The translations under genes and the position numbers were made by a program. Shown here in pieces: positions 8,351-17,405 of a DNA stretch of 39,113 nucleotides (positions are counted from its first letter, which is position 1; every line of letters starts with the position of its first letter). The stretch lies in contig DZAT01000014.1 in the NCBI GenBank assembly GCA_022736205.1, forward strand, positions 1 through 39,113, in the 5' to 3' direction. This DNA is from Thiomicrospira cyclica (lineage in GTDB: Bacteria > Pseudomonadota > Gammaproteobacteria > Thiomicrospirales > Thiomicrospiraceae). The notes beneath the pieces were generated by a model that saw nothing but the letters and a program-made list of their open reading frames with translations, searched no databases and was not told where the DNA came from.

Positions 8351-9780
8351 GATAAGGAATAAATCTGAAAGAACTTTTGACGCGGTTTGTTGGCATAAAG
8401 TTCAGCTTCAGGTGTTGCTACCAACTCGCCACGCAGTGAGTTATTCGATGCCGAGGTGATTTTAACATCGACAAACTGACCCAAAATATCGTTACTGGCT
8501 TCGAAGTTAACGACGCGATTGTTTTCGGTTCGCCCTGCCATTTCTTTCGGATTTTTACGCGAAGGACGCTCAACTAAAATACGTTTAACGCTACCAATCA
8601 TTGCGGTTGAAATGTCCATTGTTAACTGATTCAGACGGTCTTGTAAGCGTGCTAAACGTTGCTTTTTGACCTCAACATCAACGTCATCGGGCAAATAGGC
8701 GGCTGGGGTACCTGGACGAGGACTATAAATAAAACTAAATGAGCGATCGTACTTCAGATCGGCAATCAGGTTCATCGTATCTTGATAATCTTGGTCTGTC
8801 TCGCCTGGGAAACCAATGATAAAATCACCCGACAAGGATAAATCGGGACGCAAAGCGCGGATTTTACGAATGGTCGACTTGTATTCGAGCACCATATGTC
8901 CGCGCTTCATTTGTGTCAAAATTCGATCGGAACCAGACTGAATGGGCAAATGCAAGTGACTGACAAGCTGAGGAATGGTGGCATAACAATCAATTAATGA
9001 TTGCGACATTTCGTTAGGATGCGAGGTGGTATAACGCAAACGTCCGATACCAGGAATGCGTGCCAAGGCATGCATTAATAATGCCAAATCAGCGATGCTG
9101 CCATCTTCCATTTCACCACGATAGGCATTAACGTTTTGACCCAGCAGATTAACTTCACGCACCCCCTGTTCTGCCAAGCGCGTCACTTCAGCAATCACAT
9201 CGTTAAAGGGACGACTGACCTCTTCACCGCGCGTATAAGGCACGACACAGAAAGTGCAGTATTTAGAACACCCTTCCATCACCGACACAAAGGCACTGAC
9301 CCCGTCTGCCCTAGGCTCTGGTAAGCTATCAAACTTTTCGATTTCAGGAAAGCTGACATCGATAACCGACGGCTTTTTACCATCGTCAGAAAGCTGAGAA
9401 GCAGCATCAATCATCTGTGGTAAACGATGCAAGGTTTGTGGACCAAAAATCATATCGACATATGGTGCACGCGAACGAATCGCTTCACCTTCTTGCGACG
9501 CCACACAACCACCAACACCGATTAGTCTTCCTGGTTTACGTGCTTTCCAGCCACGCCACACACCCAAGGCATCAAAAACCTTCTCTTGCGCTTTTTCACG
9601 AATTGAGCAGGTGTTTAATAACACTAAGTCGGCATCGTTAGGATTTTCTACCTGTTTAAAACCATGTGTTTTTTCAATGAGCTGTAGCATTTTATCAGAA
9701 TCATACTCATTCATCTGACAGCCGTATGTTTTCATGAAGACACCGCGAATTGGAGACGCAGCCGCTGTACTTTCGGACAT
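8347..9780 (-). CDS. miaB: tRNA-2-methylthio-N6-dimethylallyladenosine synthase
   Basis: MiaB is a radical SAM methylthiotransferase that modifies A37 of tRNAs reading UNN codons. The N-terminal MTTase domain has the three auxiliary-cluster cysteines C21 ([14 protein letters not shown]), C58 and C92. The radical SAM motif CSKYCTFC places its cysteines at 171, 175 and 178. A C-terminal TRAM domain ends the 477-residue protein, the usual length. It is the first gene of the miaB-to-lnt operon. Confidence 0.96.
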   Translation of the reverse strand: MSESTAAASPIRGVFMKTYGCQMNEYDSDKMLQLIEKTHGFKQVENPNDADLVLLNTCSIREKAQEKVFDALGVWRGWKARKPGRLIGVGGCVASQEGEAIRSRAPYVDMIFGPQTLHRLPQMIDAASQLSDDGKKPSVIDVSFPEIEKFDSLPEPRADGVSAFVSVMEGCSKYCTFCVVPYTRGEEVSRPFNDVIAEVTRLAEQGVREVNLLGQNVNAYRGEMEDGSIADLALLMHALARIPGIGRLRYTTSHPNEMSQSLIDCYATIPQLVSHLHLPIQSGSDRILTQMKRGHMVLEYKSTIRKIRALRPDLSLSGDFIIGFPGETDQDYQDTMNLIADLKYDRSFSFIYSPRPGTPAAYLPDDVDVEVKKQRLARLQDRLNQLTMDISTAMIGSVKRILVERPSRKNPKEMAGRTENNRVVNFEASNDILGQFVDVKITSASNNSLRGELVATPEAELYANKPRQKFFQIYSLS

Positions 9781-9861
9781 ATTGGTCGCTTGTTCCTGTT
9801 TGTTTTAGTTGAATTTTAAACTATTTTAACAGAGACACACACCGCTAGGCTCAGAATAATG

Positions 9862-10350
9862 TCAGATGACAGCTAAAAAGTGTTGAGCGCATCGAACCAT
9901 ATCAATATGATCAAATGCTAACGCCACCTTTCCAACAACAACCTCATCCAGATTAAACCACTGCGCATCTGCTGCATCATCGCCCGCTTGTATCTGCGGC
10001 AAGCTAAGCGTGTTATATAAAAAAGCCTCTGTCACCACGCGTTGATTGCCTTCTGCTCGCGGATCACGCCCAAAAGCATCGTAAACGTTAATGAATTTCA
10101 AATCGACTTCTTGAACGACAATTCCCGTTTCTTCTTGCAGCTCGCGAACTGCTGCTTGAACATGTGTTTCAGCCGCCTCAAAAATAGTATTAGGCGGTGT
10201 CAAACTGTTTACAAAACCACCAGGTAAAGCCCAGCAATCTTTGAACGGTGCGTGCTTACGACGAATCAGTAACAGCTTTTGTTCTCGATCCACGCCAGCG
10301 ATCACCACAATATCCGAAGCAAAATTATCGCCTAAATGCCACAATGCCAT
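9862..10350 (-). CDS. Nudix hydrolase (ADP-ribose pyrophosphatase-like)
   Basis: The 162-residue protein has a Nudix motif with the catalytic part AAVRELQEETGI after ALPGGFVN. About ten extra residues lie between the GG and the helix, as in several ADP-ribose-type and NrtR-related Nudix proteins. A YDAFGRDPR segment follows. The natural substrate is not determined. The start is the ATG giving MALWHLGDNF, with GGAGAG about eight bases upstream. It stands alone between miaB and aspS. Confidence 0.8.
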   Translation of the reverse strand: MALWHLGDNFASDIVVIAGVDREQKLLLIRRKHAPFKDCWALPGGFVNSLTPPNTIFEAAETHVQAAVRELQEETGIVVQEVDLKFINVYDAFGRDPRAEGNQRVVTEAFLYNTLSLPQIQAGDDAADAQWFNLDEVVVGKVALAFDHIDMVRCAQHFLAVI

Positions 10351-10420
10351 TGGTAGACTCTCCAAAAATAAAATGACGTTAAAACAAGGCTAGCTTCAGC
10401 ATAACAGCCATAACAATTTA

Positions 10421-10445
10421 CAAAAAAGCAGCCTTTCGACTGCTT
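10421..10445 (-). terminator. Rho-independent terminator of aspS
   Basis: On the minus strand an AGCAGTC / GGCTGCT stem with a GAAA tetraloop is followed directly by TTTTTTG, 16 bases after the aspS stop. This is a textbook intrinsic terminator. Confidence 0.85.
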
Positions 10446-10460
10446 TCTTATCAATCCAAA

Positions 10461-12245
10461 TTAACCCTTCGCTTCTACCACACGTGGACGCAAGCCCAAC
10501 TCGCGTAACTGCAAGGGCGAAACATCCGAAGGGGCATTAGTGAGCACACAGGCTGCCGATTGTGTTTTCGGGAAGGCAATCACTTCACGGATAGAGTTGG
10601 CTTTAACCATCATCATCACCAAGCGATCTAACCCGAACGCCATACCCGCATGCGGTGGTGTACCGTATTGTAAAGCTTCAACGAACCAACCGAACTTAGC
10701 ATCGATTTCTTCTTGCGACAAGCCCAACAATTCAAAGACGCGCGACTGCATGCGCGGGTCGTGGATACGAACCGAACCACCACCCAACTCGATACCATTA
10801 AGCACCAAATCGTAAGCCTTAGCGGTTAGGTTAGATAAGTCAGCACCTTCTGCCAAAGCTTCTAAGCCGCCTTTTGGTGCGGTAAACGGATGGTGAACCG
10901 CTACATAACGATTCGCCTTGTCGTCATATTCAAACATTGGGAAGTCAACCACCCATAATGGCTTCCACTCGCCTTGCATTAGGTTACGATCTTCACCAAC
11001 CTTCACACGCAATGCGCCCAAGGCATCATTCACGATTTTCGCTTTATCAGCCCCGAAGAACACCAAATCGCCGTTTTTAGCACCCACACGCGCTAAAATT
11101 TGCATGACTTGATCTGGGAAGAACTTCACAATCGGTGATTGTAAGCCGTCGATGCCTTTTTCAAGCTCATTGACCTTGATGTAAGCCAGCCCTTTCGCGC
11201 CGTAAATTTTGACGAAATTGGTGTAATCATCAATTTCTTTACGTGACATTTCTGCGCCAGCAGGCACACACATGGCGGCAACACGGCTTTTCGGGTCTTT
11301 GGCTGGTGCGGCAAATACTTGGAACTCGATGTCTTGTAACAAGTCAGACACATCCACCAATTCCATACCCATACGCAAGTCTGGACGATCTGAACCAAAA
11401 CGCGTCATCGCTTCGTTGTAAGGCATACGCTGGAAATCACCGTCGAAAGTAACACCTAAGACTTCTTGGAAAACGGTTTTGAACAAGCCTTCCATAATCG
11501 CCATGTATTCTTCTTGATCGACGAACGAGGCTTCCATGTCAACCTGTGTAAATTCTGGTTGACGGTCGGCGCGTAAGTCTTCGTCACGGAAACAACGGGC
11601 GATTTGATAGTAACGATCCATACCCGACATCATCAACATCTGCTTGTATAGCTGTGGCGACTGTGGCAAAGCAAAAAAGTCGCCTTGGTGCGTACGGCTA
11701 GGCACCAAATAATCACGCGCACCTTCGGGTGTCGATTTGGTTAAAATCGGGGTTTCGATTTCATTAAAGCTACGATCTTCTAAATAACGACGCATGATGC
11801 TGACCGTTTTAGAACGAGTACGCATGTTGTTTTGCATCACATCACGACGCAAATCGAGGTAACGATATTTGAGGCGAATTTCTTCGCTGGTATTTTTGTC
11901 GTCTAACTGGAATGGGATAGGGTCAGCCATACTCAGCACTTGCAAGTCTTTTGCCAAGACTTCGATTTGACCGCTGGCAATATTCGCGTTCGCTGTGCCT
12001 TCAGGACGCATGCGCACACGACCTTCGATACGCAACACACATTCAGAGCGCAAGTGTTCCGCTTTAGCAAACGCATCTGCAGTATCAGGATCAACAACCA
12101 CTTGCACGAAACCACTATGATCGCGCAAGTCGATAAAAATCACACCACCGTGGTCACGACGACGATTGATCCAACCACACAATGAAACCGTTTGACCATC
12201 TAATGCTTCTGTTACCGAATTTGCCAAATGCGAACGCATACTCAT
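10461..12245 (-). CDS. aspS: Aspartate--tRNA ligase, probably the Asp/Asn non-discriminating type
   Basis: The 594-residue class II synthetase charges tRNA-Asp. It has the N-terminal OB fold ([20 protein letters not shown]), motif 2 ([19 protein letters not shown]), motif 3 ([10 protein letters not shown]) and the bacterial GAD insertion. In the anticodon-binding domain it has His in RRRDHGG and Gly in RPEGT. The same residues are found at these sites in the Pseudomonas aeruginosa enzyme, where they are linked to relaxed recognition of tRNA-Asn. If so, the cell should have GatCAB to amidate Asp-tRNA-Asn. An in-frame ATG six bases downstream, giving MRSHLANS, is an equally plausible start. Confidence 0.96.
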   Translation of the reverse strand: MSMRSHLANSVTEALDGQTVSLCGWINRRRDHGGVIFIDLRDHSGFVQVVVDPDTADAFAKAEHLRSECVLRIEGRVRMRPEGTANANIASGQIEVLAKDLQVLSMADPIPFQLDDKNTSEEIRLKYRYLDLRRDVMQNNMRTRSKTVSIMRRYLEDRSFNEIETPILTKSTPEGARDYLVPSRTHQGDFFALPQSPQLYKQMLMMSGMDRYYQIARCFRDEDLRADRQPEFTQVDMEASFVDQEEYMAIMEGLFKTVFQEVLGVTFDGDFQRMPYNEAMTRFGSDRPDLRMGMELVDVSDLLQDIEFQVFAAPAKDPKSRVAAMCVPAGAEMSRKEIDDYTNFVKIYGAKGLAYIKVNELEKGIDGLQSPIVKFFPDQVMQILARVGAKNGDLVFFGADKAKIVNDALGALRVKVGEDRNLMQGEWKPLWVVDFPMFEYDDKANRYVAVHHPFTAPKGGLEALAEGADLSNLTAKAYDLVLNGIELGGGSVRIHDPRMQSRVFELLGLSQEEIDAKFGWFVEALQYGTPPHAGMAFGLDRLVMMMVKANSIREVIAFPKTQSAACVLTNAPSDVSPLQLRELGLRPRVVEAKG

Positions 12246-12269
12246 GCCTTATCTTCCTTTATCATGTTA

Positions 12270-12387
12270 GAGAAGCGCTAAAGCGCTCTCAAAGTTATTT
12301 TTTAGCTGGAGGGAAGGGCACTATTTCATCACGCACAGGTTATTAGCCTAACCCCTTCCCCCAGACCCCCAACCCTTACAGGGTTTG
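12270..12387 (-). repeat. Composite structured intergenic repeat, copy D
   Basis: On the minus strand this copy starts with a small hairpin (AACCCTGTAAGGGTT), then the left box GGGGGTCTGGGGGAAGGGG, a spacer, the right box CCCTTCCCTCCAGC and AAAAAATAA. The terminal palindrome is a different sequence, GAGAGCGCTTTAGCGCTTCTC at 12270-12290. The left and right boxes pair over 12 bp with one bulged T. The TAA inside the first small hairpin is the stop codon of the DUF502 gene. Confidence 0.75.
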
Positions 12388-13011
12388 AAGATTTCCTCTA
12401 CTATGCTGACAGTTAAAGTCGCCCACATCAGGAACAACCACGCCACCAGAAATTACCATTTTTAAAGCTTGCTCTACTGTCATATCCAAGGGAATTAAAT
12501 CCTGCTCGGATACCATTAAAAAGAATCCAGATGTTGGGTTAGGTGTCGTTGGAACAAATACATTCACCGCCTGCGCTAACCCTGTTTTACATTGCGCTTC
12601 ACCCATTTTATTGCTGGTCTGAAAGGCAATCGTCCAAGTACCAATGCGAGGATACTCAACCAAATAGGCTTTTTGAAACGACTGTTCAGAACCGACAAAG
12701 GCTTCGGTGACTTGCTTAACTGCCGAATAAATCGAGCGAACTAAGGGAATCCTCCCTAAGCCGCGCTCCCACAAACCGACCAGTCGTTCACCAAAGTAGT
12801 TGGCAGCAATGATACCAGTCACCACAATCACCAAAATGGACATCAACAAGCCCAAGCCGGGAATATGAAAACCGAGTAGACTATCGGGACGATAGTCAGG
12901 CGGTAGTAACAGCAATACTTGATCAAAACTATTAATCAAGAAATTAATCACCACAACCGTTACCCCTAACGGCAACCATACCAATAAACCAGCAATGAGA
13001 TATTTGCGCAT
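12376..13011 (-). CDS. DUF502-family inner-membrane protein
   Basis: The 211-residue protein has two hydrophobic segments (about residues 5-25 and 50-70) and then a soluble part. The DUF502 segments LGRIPLVRSIYSAVKQV and VFVPTTPNPTSGFFL are present. The function of the family is unknown. It lies immediately upstream of aspS, a common arrangement in gammaproteobacteria. A TAGGA sequence precedes the ATG. The last codons and the stop lie inside repeat copy D, so the C-terminus may have been reset by repeat insertion. Confidence 0.88.
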   Translation of the reverse strand: MRKYLIAGLLVWLPLGVTVVVINFLINSFDQVLLLLPPDYRPDSLLGFHIPGLGLLMSILVIVVTGIIAANYFGERLVGLWERGLGRIPLVRSIYSAVKQVTEAFVGSEQSFQKAYLVEYPRIGTWTIAFQTSNKMGEAQCKTGLAQAVNVFVPTTPNPTSGFFLMVSEQDLIPLDMTVEQALKMVISGGVVVPDVGDFNCQHSRGNLQTL

Positions 13012-13065
13012 AAATCCTACAAAATAAAATTTTGACGAGTGAACCGCTTGACGGGTTTAACTTAA

Positions 13066-13095
13066 TTGACGGATTATAACACGACACGATAGGAT
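13066..13095 (+). promoter_or_regulatory. Possible sigma-70 promoter for the phosphorylase gene
   Basis: TTGACG and TAGGAT are separated by 18 bases, ending 16 bases before the ATG at 13112. This would give a very short leader. The -10 match is only fair, so the call is tentative. Confidence 0.3.
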
Positions 13096-13111
13096 ACGGC
13101 AGGCAAAACCC

Positions 13112-14626
13112 ATGACCCACATCACAACTAACGAACATTGTTTGACCTTAAAGCGTATCGGTATTGATACCCATCGCGAACATGTCGCTTATTTGCGCCG
13201 CTCTTGTCCCTTATATCATGCCGAGGGGTTTCGTGCTTTATCTAAACTCGAAATTCGCCAAGATGGACACACGATTCTCGCAACACTGAATATCGTTGAA
13301 GACGAAAGCCTGCTCGGCGATGCTGAACTGGGATTAAGCGTCAGTGCTTTTGAGCATTTTCAAATGCCAGAAGGCGCACCTGTCACCGTTCGTCAGCCGC
13401 AACCCGTTATCTCTATGCAGGCAGTACGAGCAAAGATTACAGGCGAGCGCTTATCACAGGCTGATTACAGCGCGATTTGTCAGGATATTGTGCAAGGACG
13501 ATACGCTAAAGAGGAACTTGCTGCTTTTTTGGTGTCTTCCGCACAATCGGGAATGGATAGAGAAGAAATTTTATTTCTGACGCGCGCGATGACGGATAGC
13601 GGTCAACGCTTAAATTGGCAAGAAAGCATGGTAGTCGATAAGCATTGTATCGGTGGCATTCCTGGCAATCGAACGACCATGATTGTTACCCCGATTGTTG
13701 CAGCTTACGGGTTACTCATGCCTAAAACTTCAAGTCGCGCCATTACCTCCCCCGCTGGGACTGCAGATACGATGGAGGTGCTCTCTGAAGTTACCTTGTC
13801 TGTCGATAAACTCAAAGATATTGTGCATCGAGAGCGTGCTTGCTTGGCATGGGGTGGTACGGCGAAGCTCGCGCCTGTCGACGACATTCTCATCTCTGTC
13901 GAACGCCCTTTAAACTTAGACTCACAAGGGCAAATGATTGCTTCTATTTTGTCTAAAAAATTGGCTGCGGGGGCAACTCACCTGTTACTCGACATTCCCG
14001 TCGGCCCCCACGCTAAAGTCACCAGTATGCGTGATGCGATGCAGTTACGAAAACTATTTGAATATGTCGGTCTGCATACAGGATTACAAGTTGAAGTGGT
14101 CATTACCGATGGACGACAACCCATCGGGCGTGGGATTGGTCCTGTACTCGAAGCGCGTGATGTGATGCAGGTGTTAAATAATGACCCTAATGCACCTGCA
14201 GATTTACGTGAAAAATCATTGCAGTTAGCAGGTATGTTACTAGAGTTTCATGCCGATGTACGGGGTGGTCAGGGTTATCTGCTGGCTCGCGACATTCTCA
14301 CATCGGGACGAGCGCTAGATAAAATGAACCGCATCATTGATGCGCAAGGTAGAAAGCAACCAACACAAGTTAGTCCGTTGAGCGTGAGTGTTAAGTCGAT
14401 GCACGCGGGACAAGTAAGCGCGATCGACAACCTGATTCTGGCGCAGCTTGCCCATATTGCAGGCGCTCCGCTTGACCCTGGAGCAGGCATAGACTTACAT
14501 CACAAACTCGATGCGCGTGTCCGCAAAGGCGACGTACTTTATACCATTCACACAGGATTTCAGGCGAATTGGCAATTTGTACAACAATTTTTGCATGAAC
14601 ACGGCAATGGCTATCATATCCAATAG
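13112..14626 (+). CDS. Archaeal-type AMP/thymidine phosphorylase family protein
   Basis: The 504-residue protein belongs to the nucleoside phosphorylase family that includes archaeal AMP phosphorylase. An extra N-terminal domain (about residues 1-100) precedes the catalytic core. In the core, VVDKHCIGGIPGNRTT (residues 174-189) and KTSSRAITSPAGTADTMEVL (205-224) match the phosphate- and nucleoside-binding segments. Archaeal members convert AMP and phosphate to adenine and ribose 1,5-bisphosphate. Bacterial members of this long form are usually annotated as putative thymidine phosphorylase. Cys179 replaces the Ser of the common KHS motif. No partner of the archaeal NMP pathway is nearby. Confidence 0.82.
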   Translation: MTHITTNEHCLTLKRIGIDTHREHVAYLRRSCPLYHAEGFRALSKLEIRQDGHTILATLNIVEDESLLGDAELGLSVSAFEHFQMPEGAPVTVRQPQPVISMQAVRAKITGERLSQADYSAICQDIVQGRYAKEELAAFLVSSAQSGMDREEILFLTRAMTDSGQRLNWQESMVVDKHCIGGIPGNRTTMIVTPIVAAYGLLMPKTSSRAITSPAGTADTMEVLSEVTLSVDKLKDIVHRERACLAWGGTAKLAPVDDILISVERPLNLDSQGQMIASILSKKLAAGATHLLLDIPVGPHAKVTSMRDAMQLRKLFEYVGLHTGLQVEVVITDGRQPIGRGIGPVLEARDVMQVLNNDPNAPADLREKSLQLAGMLLEFHADVRGGQGYLLARDILTSGRALDKMNRIIDAQGRKQPTQVSPLSVSVKSMHAGQVSAIDNLILAQLAHIAGAPLDPGAGIDLHHKLDARVRKGDVLYTIHTGFQANWQFVQQFLHEHGNGYHIQ

Positions 14627-14635
14627 GTAAGGTAA

Positions 14636-14672
14636 TCTCTAAAAACCTCGCTTTGCTCGTTTTTAGACTTTC
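14636..14672. repeat. Palindrome-only copy F of the structured repeat
   Basis: TCTAAAAAC and GTTTTTAGA arms (14638-14667) enclose CTCGCTTTGCTC, nearly the same centre as in copy A. It lies ten bases after the phosphorylase stop and before the SDR gene, where it could act as a terminator. Confidence 0.65.
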
Positions 14673-14725
14673 CAATGTGTTTTTTAGCTCCGTCCACCCA
14701 AAATATAAAGAAGAGAAAAACCCTT

Positions 14726-15583
14726 ATGCAACGTCCCGTGTTACCTCCCGAAGCAATTTTAATTACGGGCTGTTCTAGTGGCATCGGCTACCGTACCGCA
14801 CGTGTGTTACAAGACATGGGATATCATGTTATTGCCACGGCACGCAAAGCAGAAGATGTGGCGTGGCTTGATGGCGAGTTTAATGCTTTCCAATTAGATT
14901 TAGCCGATACAGCCAGTATCGAAAGTGCCTTAACCGCTATCTTAAAATTCACCCATCATCGGTTATCGGCTGTTTTTCATAACGGCGCTTTTGGTCTACC
15001 GGGTGCTTTAGAAGATATTAGTCGTGACGCGCTGCGTCATCAATTCGAAACCAATGTGTTTGGCACACATGAGTTGAATCGCTTACTCATTGCTCACTTT
15101 AGAAAACAAGGACATGGACGCATTATCTTTAACAGCTCGGTGTTAGGCTTTGCAGCAATGGGCTATCGTGGCGCCTATAATATGAGTAAGTATGCCATCG
15201 AAGGTATGGCAGATACGCTCAGACTCGAACTGTCTGGCAGTAACATCAGCGTTAGCCTCATCGAGCCAGGCCCAATAGAAAGTCGTTTTAGAGCCAATGC
15301 CTTTCGCGAATTTACAACTTGGGTCAATACCGACAACAGCGCCCATAAAGCACAATATGAAGGCATGATTGCCCGTTTACAAAAAGAAGGCGCTGCCGCC
15401 CCCTTTACGTTACCACCAGAGGCAGTTGCCAATAAGGTTAAAAGCGCGCTGACCAGCTATTGGCCCGCAGCGCGCTATCGCGTCACTTTACCAACAAAAG
15501 TATTTTGGTGGCTAAAGCGCTTGTTACCAACACGTTGGCTAGACGTGGTTTTATACAAGGCAGGTGGCGGCGGAAAGCGTTGA
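14726..15583 (+). CDS. Short-chain dehydrogenase/reductase
   Basis: The 285-residue classical SDR has the NAD(P)-binding motif TGCSSGIG near residues 12-19, a catalytic Ser in NSSVLGF, and the YxxxK pair in YNMSKYAIEG. The Arg after the first strand (TGCSSGIGYRTAR) and ATARKAEDV hint at NADP(H), but this is inference. The substrate is unknown. The start at ATG 14726 (MQRPVLPPE) is preferred because AGAAGAG lies ten bases upstream, and an earlier start at 14675 would overlap the repeat region. The C-terminus is basic. Confidence 0.88.
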   Translation: MQRPVLPPEAILITGCSSGIGYRTARVLQDMGYHVIATARKAEDVAWLDGEFNAFQLDLADTASIESALTAILKFTHHRLSAVFHNGAFGLPGALEDISRDALRHQFETNVFGTHELNRLLIAHFRKQGHGRIIFNSSVLGFAAMGYRGAYNMSKYAIEGMADTLRLELSGSNISVSLIEPGPIESRFRANAFREFTTWVNTDNSAHKAQYEGMIARLQKEGAAAPFTLPPEAVANKVKSALTSYWPAARYRVTLPTKVFWWLKRLLPTRWLDVVLYKAGGGGKR

Positions 15584-15598
15584 TCAGAACAGAACCAA

Positions 15599-16087
15599 TC
15601 ACAACCCAAGCTGCCACCATGACTTTTTTTTCAAAGACCAGAAACCATTAACAACCAGCTTACCCTGATTGTCTAATATATGATTGACCTCATGATCATA
15701 CCACAGCATTTGCGTTTCATTCAGTAACTTGCGCCATTGCTGGGCATGATCGCCCTGCTGCCATGCATCGCGTAAATTCATTGATACAGCATCATCAATT
15801 GATGGGAATTTAAGTTGCCACTTGTGAGACGACCCTAAAAACCAACACAACTCAGAAGCCGCCACTAAGCGATAACCCTCTTGCTCAAAATGATCGTTAA
15901 AGGCATTAATTAAAGACTGAGCTTGCGACAAGCTCAGTTCTAATACCTCAGGTGGTGCTAATACTAAAGTGTCTCTGTCAGCAATAAGATGCACAGGGCA
16001 AACAGGCAGCCAAAAGGCTGCCTGTTGAATGATTTCTGGCGCTAAACAGGCTTTCGCCTGCTTAGGACAATGAGACAAAATGCCCAT
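15599..16087 (-). CDS. RpfE-type / phosphoglycerate-mutase-like protein of unknown role (short form)
   Basis: The 162-residue protein resembles the C-terminal half of proteins annotated as regulatory protein RPFE type, or cofactor-independent phosphoglycerate mutase-like, in Xanthomonas and betaproteobacteria. The recognisable parts are an acidic-hydrophobic segment (VHLIADRDTLVLAPPEVLEL), a central WFLG, and the conserved LLNETQMLWYDHEVN followed by VNGFW. Typical relatives are roughly twice as long, so the N-terminal half is missing. Its ATG overlaps the thrC stop as TAATG, which implies coupled translation. No catalytic residue can be assigned. The family match is from memory of motifs, not a search. 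Confidence 0.6.
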   Translation of the reverse strand: MGILSHCPKQAKACLAPEIIQQAAFWLPVCPVHLIADRDTLVLAPPEVLELSLSQAQSLINAFNDHFEQEGYRLVAASELCWFLGSSHKWQLKFPSIDDAVSMNLRDAWQQGDHAQQWRKLLNETQMLWYDHEVNHILDNQGKLVVNGFWSLKKKSWWQLGL

Positions 16088-17235
16088 TACGACATGTTAT
16101 GTAAAATAGCAGCACGCACTGACTCTAAATCGGCACCAACCGTGACCATCTTGGCATCGCCTTGGCATTGTCCAATCGCGGTATCTGGGTCTTTTAAGCC
16201 GTTACCCGTCAGTGTCAACACGATTGTGCTACCTTCGGCAATTTTGCCGCTTTGAATATCACGAATCGCACCTGCTAAAGAAGCAGCAGATGCTGGTTCA
16301 CAGAAAATACCTTCCGACTGAGCCAATAGCTTTTGCGCTTGCAAAATCGTTTCATCAGAACACTCATCAAACCAACCACCCGACTCAGACATCACTTTCC
16401 AAGCGCGATCCCAGCTTTGAGGGTGACCAATACGAATCGCCGTTGCCACTGTTTCGGGATTATCGACCATCGCACCACGAATAAAAGGTGCCGAACCTGC
16501 AGCCTGATAACCAATCATCTTCGGACGATTACCGATGATATTGCACGCATACTTACAATGACCTTCGCACAAAGCGCAAGATTCCGTCACTTTGGTTACG
16601 TCTGGGGCAGACATCTCACAATAGCCCATCCAATGCGCCGTAATATTACCTGCGTTACCGACTGGCAAGCAATGATAATCAGGCGCACGACCTAACTCTT
16701 CCACAATTTCAAAAGCCGCTGTCTTCTGACCTTGCAAACGGTAAGGATTGATTGAGTTTACGATCGTAACGGGGGCATGATCTGCCACTTCTTTTACCAA
16801 GCGCATACCATCATCAAAGTTGCCTTTGATCTGGATAGTAATCGCACCATACATCATCGCTTGCGCTAACTTACCCATGGCAATTTTACCATCAGGAATC
16901 AACACAAAGGCTGTAATGCCCGCGCGCGCTGCGTATGCCGCTGCTGCTGCAGAAGTATTGCCCGTCGATGCACAAATAATTGCTTTAGAACCTGCTTCAA
17001 CCGCTTTGGTAACCGCCATCGTCATACCACGATCTTTGAACGAACCTGTCGGGTTTAAGCCTTCGTACTTCACATAGATATCAACGTCTTTCTTTAAGAC
17101 CTTAGGCAAGTTACTTAACTTAATTAAGGGCGTATTACCTTCACCCAAGCTAATAATTGATGTCGATTCAGAAACAGGCAAGCGATCACGGTATTTTTCA
17201 ATCAAACCCGTATAACGATGTCCAAACGTATTCAT
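16087..17235 (-). CDS. thrC: Threonine synthase
   Basis: ThrC converts O-phosphohomoserine to threonine with PLP. The 382-residue protein has the PLP lysine K67 in GSFKDRG, the phosphate-loop region PVGNAGNITAHW, and the fold II segments STGNTSAAAAAY and LTGNGLKDPD. It is the Thermus/plant-type short form. A cysteine cluster at residues 220, 223, 227 and 231 (CALCEGHCKYAC) sits in a loop before NRPKMIGYQA, with another Cys at 206. This could bind a metal, but that is inference. It is downstream of hom, separated by repeat copy B, and overlaps the RpfE-type gene by one base. Confidence 0.95.
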   Translation of the reverse strand: MNTFGHRYTGLIEKYRDRLPVSESTSIISLGEGNTPLIKLSNLPKVLKKDVDIYVKYEGLNPTGSFKDRGMTMAVTKAVEAGSKAIICASTGNTSAAAAAYAARAGITAFVLIPDGKIAMGKLAQAMMYGAITIQIKGNFDDGMRLVKEVADHAPVTIVNSINPYRLQGQKTAAFEIVEELGRAPDYHCLPVGNAGNITAHWMGYCEMSAPDVTKVTESCALCEGHCKYACNIIGNRPKMIGYQAAGSAPFIRGAMVDNPETVATAIRIGHPQSWDRAWKVMSESGGWFDECSDETILQAQKLLAQSEGIFCEPASAASLAGAIRDIQSGKIAEGSTIVLTLTGNGLKDPDTAIGQCQGDAKMVTVGADLESVRAAILHNMS

Positions 17236-17271
17236 AATGAAGACTCCTAAAAATTAATTTCGTTTCTAAGC

Positions 17272-17405
17272 ACCCTAACGGGTAGGGGGCTCTGGGGGAA
17301 GGGGGTAAAAAACAACCTGTAACTGGTTAAACTATCCCCTTCCACCAGCTAAAAAATAAACTTGGGGGCTCTAAAAATAAGCGAAGCACTTTTTTAGAGA
17401 TTCCC
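17272..17405 (+). repeat. Composite structured intergenic repeat, copy B
   Basis: On the plus strand this copy has a small hairpin (ACCCTAACGGGT), the left box CTGGGGGAAGGGGG at 17292, a spacer, the right box CCCCTTCCACCAG ending at 17349, AAAAAATAA, and a terminal palindrome CTCTAAAAA / TTTTTAGAG at 17369-17399. It fills the hom-thrC gap and its last base touches the hom stop codon. It could terminate or attenuate transcription between hom and thrC. Confidence 0.8.
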
